Shown here one piece after another: positions 60,801-64,000 of a stretch of 64,000 nt of DNA (position 1 is its first letter; each line of letters begins with the position of its first letter). Origin of the DNA: Klebsormidium nitens. Lineage: Eukaryota > Streptophyta > Klebsormidiophyceae > Klebsormidiales > Klebsormidiaceae. The notes beneath the pieces were generated by a model. The model did not search any database. It saw only the letters and a program-made list of their open reading frames with translations, and was not told where the DNA came from. Where the stretch lies: NCBI GenBank assembly GCA_000708835.1, contig DF237371.1, positions 1 to 64,000 on the forward strand, given 5' to 3'. Both the position numbers and the translations under genes were made by a program.

Positions 60801-63800
60801 GATGTAAAGTGGCCAAAGACGAAAGACAATGATCTGCCAGAGGCCGGCTTTGATATACATCCTGACATAAGAACGTGGAATTGGTTCCTTCCAGATGGTC
60901 CGGGGTTGCCAGCCCTTGAAGCTAAGTGTCAGGGCGCAACCTACCTTGACACCGCTCACTGTCTCCAGGTAGTACGCAAAGCGTTTCTTGTTCGCTTTCC
61001 GGACCTGGACGCGGAGAAACGCGACGATTCAGTCACAAGCATCTGTTCCTTCCGGAGCAAGCGCCCATCATCCAATAGCAAGCTCAATCGCCCACTCTTC
61101 TTGATGTATTTGAGCAGCCGAAGATCCGACGAGCCCTCCGGCATGTCGTGGAGTATCCAAAACCCGCAGACGCGAAATTGGCCACAACAGGGGCGTCCGC
61201 TCAATGGAAGGGCTGGACACCAAGAGCTTGAGAACGTGGACCGTTTCCAACATCAGCAACGTTATGGAAGATCCAACATCACATGGAAGATCCAACATTA
61301 CATGGAAGGACGAGCCTTTATGCGGGCCTCACGTCGCGCCACTGCTGCTGCAGCTCGGGGTCCTCTGCATGTTCGCGGAGGCCCGCCAGCAGGTCCAGGT
61401 TGGTGATCCACTTCTCAGTGCCCAGCCACGACGTGATGACGTCACGCAGCCGCGGGTTGCAGTTGGCCAGCCACCGCCGCTGCACGCGGACAGGCAAGCC
61501 GGGCTTGAGGCCGCGACAGAGGGTACGTGACACGTGGTGCTCTTCAACTCTGAAGGATGTCTAAGATTGGCTGTTTGCAAGCATTGCCAAAAGCGATGGA
61601 CCCTCAGATAATGCTGTCTGTTTACTATAGATAGATCCATTTTAAGAGGAGCGAGACATAGATCCTATGACAAGCTCTGCCCTCTTGTATTCATAGCCAA
61701 GGAAAATACTTTCTCGACCTCAATGCCAAAGGCACGAGCATGGTCGGTGGAAGCGAAGCTGTGAACCGCTCGTTTGTGGAGCCTCACCTGCGTGACTCCG
61801 TTGGTCTTGTTCTGGAACTTGTGTGGCCAGATGCCCACAAATTCCTGCGATGGAAGGGTAATGCTTTGTTAGGTGAGCTCCTGACAAGGTCCTCAGCGGG
61901 AAGAAACAATAGACGTTGTTTTTGGTGCGAAAGAGATAAGCGACGGCTTTGCAGAACTCAGGAAGCTGCTGTAGCTGTTCTCGTACTTCTGCACAGAGCC
62001 GGGGGCAACCAATCCAACCACGTCTGAACGACGGCGACCCCGTCTCCTAAGCACGGTGCCAAGCAACCCAGTCTGCGACAAGTTGTGCTTTTCCGAACAA
62101 GAAGCGAAGATGAAAGCAGTCGTCTTCTGGTGGTCGCTCGTCAAAGTCAGCTAGCGAGCTTCAATCAACTCTGCAAAGTTGAAGCGCCTGAAGCGCGTGG
62201 ATTCAGCAACCAAGTTTGACGCCGGATCGACTCTCCAAAGCGTCGCCTTCCCTCGACAGATCTGTCCTGTACAAGAAGCCCTACCTTGAACAGCGTGTTC
62301 TTGATCAGCTCCGAGTGGATGGCAGCAACTCCGTTGACCGTGTGGGAAGCCACCAGGGCCAGGAAGGCCATGCGCACCGACTGCAAGGACACGTGGCAGC
62401 GTGTCAGTACTTAAGGAAGCCTACTTGCAAAGCGGAGGAATACAGCCAATTACTCAGCAAAAGCAGGGCCCACCTGTTTCAGTAATAGCGACAAGGTTGG
62501 GATACCGGCGTCACTCTCTTCGGCGCCTCTGATTGGACCTATGTAAGAAGAGCTCTTGCAACGTTTATTGCCAGGATCTGTTGCAGTCAAAAGCCCGCCA
62601 GGATAATCTATGAGGACGTCGTTGAGGAAGCAGCAGCGCATTCCCGATATTGGACACCCTTTGCAGCACTTCTACACGGGCCGTGCACTTCAGTTCGTCT
62701 CAGACGGACGCTGAGTGCTCGCAACAGGGAAACGGAGCTGCGGGCGGGTGCGCACCTTGAACTGGCCCTCCTCGATGATGGACATGCGAGCAATCCTGCT
62801 GTAGTCGTTGCCAATCAGCTTCTTCAGCTGCTCGATGTACTGGAAGTTGATGTCGTAGATGATCTGCGAAAGATCGAGTCTGTCAGTCCACTTCATGCCA
62901 CTTAAGATTCTAGATGGGTTGTGCAAAAGTCCTCTCCTTGCGAGGAACAACAGTACGCTCCTCAAAAAGATCGCCCAGGAGCAGTTTCTCATTGGACCAT
63001 CTCCCTCACAAACCTCCTACAGCAACCCCTTCTTCTGAACGAGGACCATATGCCGGGGTCGCCGGCGGTGCGTGGCTGACCTGCATGTGGCGCGGCAGGA
63101 GCGACTCCATGAGCTCGACGGGCCACTTCTCCTGCGCCTCGGGCAGCATGGTGTGGTTGGTGAACGAGAACACCTGCGTCACCACGCCCCACGCTTCCGC
63201 CCACGGCAGCCCCTCCTCGTCCACCAGCAGCCGCATCAGCTCCGGGATCGCAATCGTCGGGTGCGTGTCGTTCAGCTGGAACGCGACCTGCAGGAGCGAA
63301 GGCGGGTGCGCTCGCGCTGTGATCCTTGCTTTCAATCACAGCTCTTCCCATCAAAGTTGCCACTTCCAGATTCAAGTATTGCGCAATCGTGAGCCGTCGG
63401 ATGCCATTCCATTGTCATCGTGCGTGTCGTTCAGCTGGAACGCCACCTGCGGGCGCGAACAAACGCGGGCCTGTTGTGTGAAACTCCTTGCCGGTTGTTG
63501 GCAGCTGCTTTTGTACACCGATTACACGAGGTGGATTTCGAAGCGCGGTGAACAGATGACGCGCTCGCGAGTCGTCAATTGTTCAGAGGAAGCGGGCAGG
63601 AGGATAAGAGCGTTCGGGGGCTCGAGGCCAAAATCTGACAGCAAGCTCGCCATAGAGTGCTCTACAGTTGTGCCAAGCAAGAGTTGCGACCAAAAGCGTG
63701 CCGCACGTTACGGGCGTCATCGCTGCCAGAGGTCGGATATTCGTAGAATTCATTCTGAAGTCGGAAAAGCACCGTTTCGTGGAGAGAGCAGTGCGCTGGC

Positions 63801-63923
63801 AGAGCTGCTGACCTTTTCGGGAAACATTTTGAAGTGGTCGTGCTTCTCCTTATACCGTCGGATCACGTCCTGCAGCGTGCCCGACACGAAGAAGTGCTGC
63901 TGCTTCAGCCGCAACTCCTTGCC
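57813..63923 (-). CDS. Alpha-glucan (starch/glycogen) phosphorylase, C-terminal 537 aa, 5' end outside window
   Basis: It releases glucose-1-phosphate from alpha-1,4-glucans using PLP. Visible exons in transcript order: 63923-63813, 63287-63081, 62863-62756, 62380-62285, 61844-61788, 61479-61333, 61004-60945, 60717-60613, 60211-60050, 59828-59755, 59334-59211, 58894-58803, 58386-58269, 57965-57813. All phases agree. Hallmarks: [83 protein letters not shown], and the PLP-lysine segment [15 protein letters not shown] (Lys codon 59297-59295). It ends [22 protein letters not shown]. No large insertion is seen in the visible part, which fits the Pho2/cytosolic type better than plastidial Pho1, with caution. 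The intron after 58269 uses a GC donor. At least the N-terminal third lies beyond the window. Confidence 0.95.
61264..61310. repeat. Tandem 19-bp repeat in a phosphorylase intron
   Basis: atggaagatccaacat(c/t)ac occurs twice in tandem (61264-61282 and 61283-61301), followed by the start of a third unit, atggaagga. Confidence 0.85.
63420..63452 (-). repeat. Echo of a phosphorylase exon start inside the upstream intron
   Basis: On the minus strand, a cag acceptor (63449-63447) is followed by 27 bases that match the start of the exon at 63287 in 26 positions (VAFQLNDTH). After that the match ends. The offset is 159 bp, and reading from this copy meets a TGA 16 codons after the match. Confidence 0.92.
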
Positions 63924-64000
63924 CTGCACGTAGCAAGCGATCGTCAGGGATGTAACCCTTTGCCTCCCTTTCTGACGAAAGGAATCCCCAAGTAGCTTTG

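Noticed and set aside
62914-63933. 339-codon plus-strand open frame
   Set aside because: It runs antisense through three phosphorylase exons with clear protein conservation on the other strand; it is a shadow of GC-rich coding sequence.

Overview
The window is nuclear DNA from a green-lineage eukaryote. Nearly every gene is cut into many short exons with GT-AG introns of about 60-960 bp. The set includes a chlorophyll a/b-binding antenna protein, a plant-type MRS2 magnesium transporter, a plant-type soluble DGAT3-like protein and an SP1/SPL2-type organelle-membrane E3 ligase. A streptophyte alga of the Klebsormidium type is my best guess; this is inference from protein resemblance and gene structure, not a database match.

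Thirteen gene models were built by reading splice sites and checking that the codon phase carries across every junction. In order they are: MCM2 (+, 947-10750); an Lhcb-type antenna protein (-, 11755-14831); a secreted, probably GPI-anchored intradiol dioxygenase (+, 15722-18426); a METTL21-type methyltransferase (-, 19300-21507); a membrane-anchored methyltransferase-like protein (+, 22043-23479); MRS2 (-, 25642-30115); a DGAT3-like [2Fe-2S] protein (+, 32396-34166); TRAPPC12 (+, 35825-39786); two neighbouring RING genes (-, 41443-44760 and 45946-49031); ZNHIT3 (+, 49731-50933); a tandem cyclic-nucleotide-binding-domain protein (-, 51761-55745, 5' end unresolved); and alpha-glucan phosphorylase (-, 57813-63923, 5' end beyond the window). 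They are housekeeping and metabolic genes without operon-like logic. Four pairs are divergent and share upstream regions: antenna/dioxygenase, the two methyltransferases, MRS2/DGAT3-like and SPL2/ZNHIT3.

The most unusual signal is a recurrent one. Introns of four unrelated genes hold degenerate extra copies of a neighbouring exon boundary, 90-205 bp from the real one: three in MCM2, one in glucan phosphorylase, one in TRAPPC12, and in MRS2 a five-copy array plus a weaker copy on the other side of the same exon. Several keep a usable AG acceptor but lead to a frameshift or stop, so they could act as decoy or poison splice sites. Other points of interest are an Asn at the chlorophyll 603 ligand position of the antenna protein (a red-shift signature), a shared RING exon in the two adjacent E3 genes, two GC-AG introns, a 31-bp-arm hairpin, a perfect 30-bp palindrome and nested inverted repeats in a TRAPPC12 intron.

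The intergenic stretches, several of them over 1.5 kb, hold small tandem or inverted repeats but no gene I can support. No tRNA, rRNA, CRISPR array or intact transposon was recognised.
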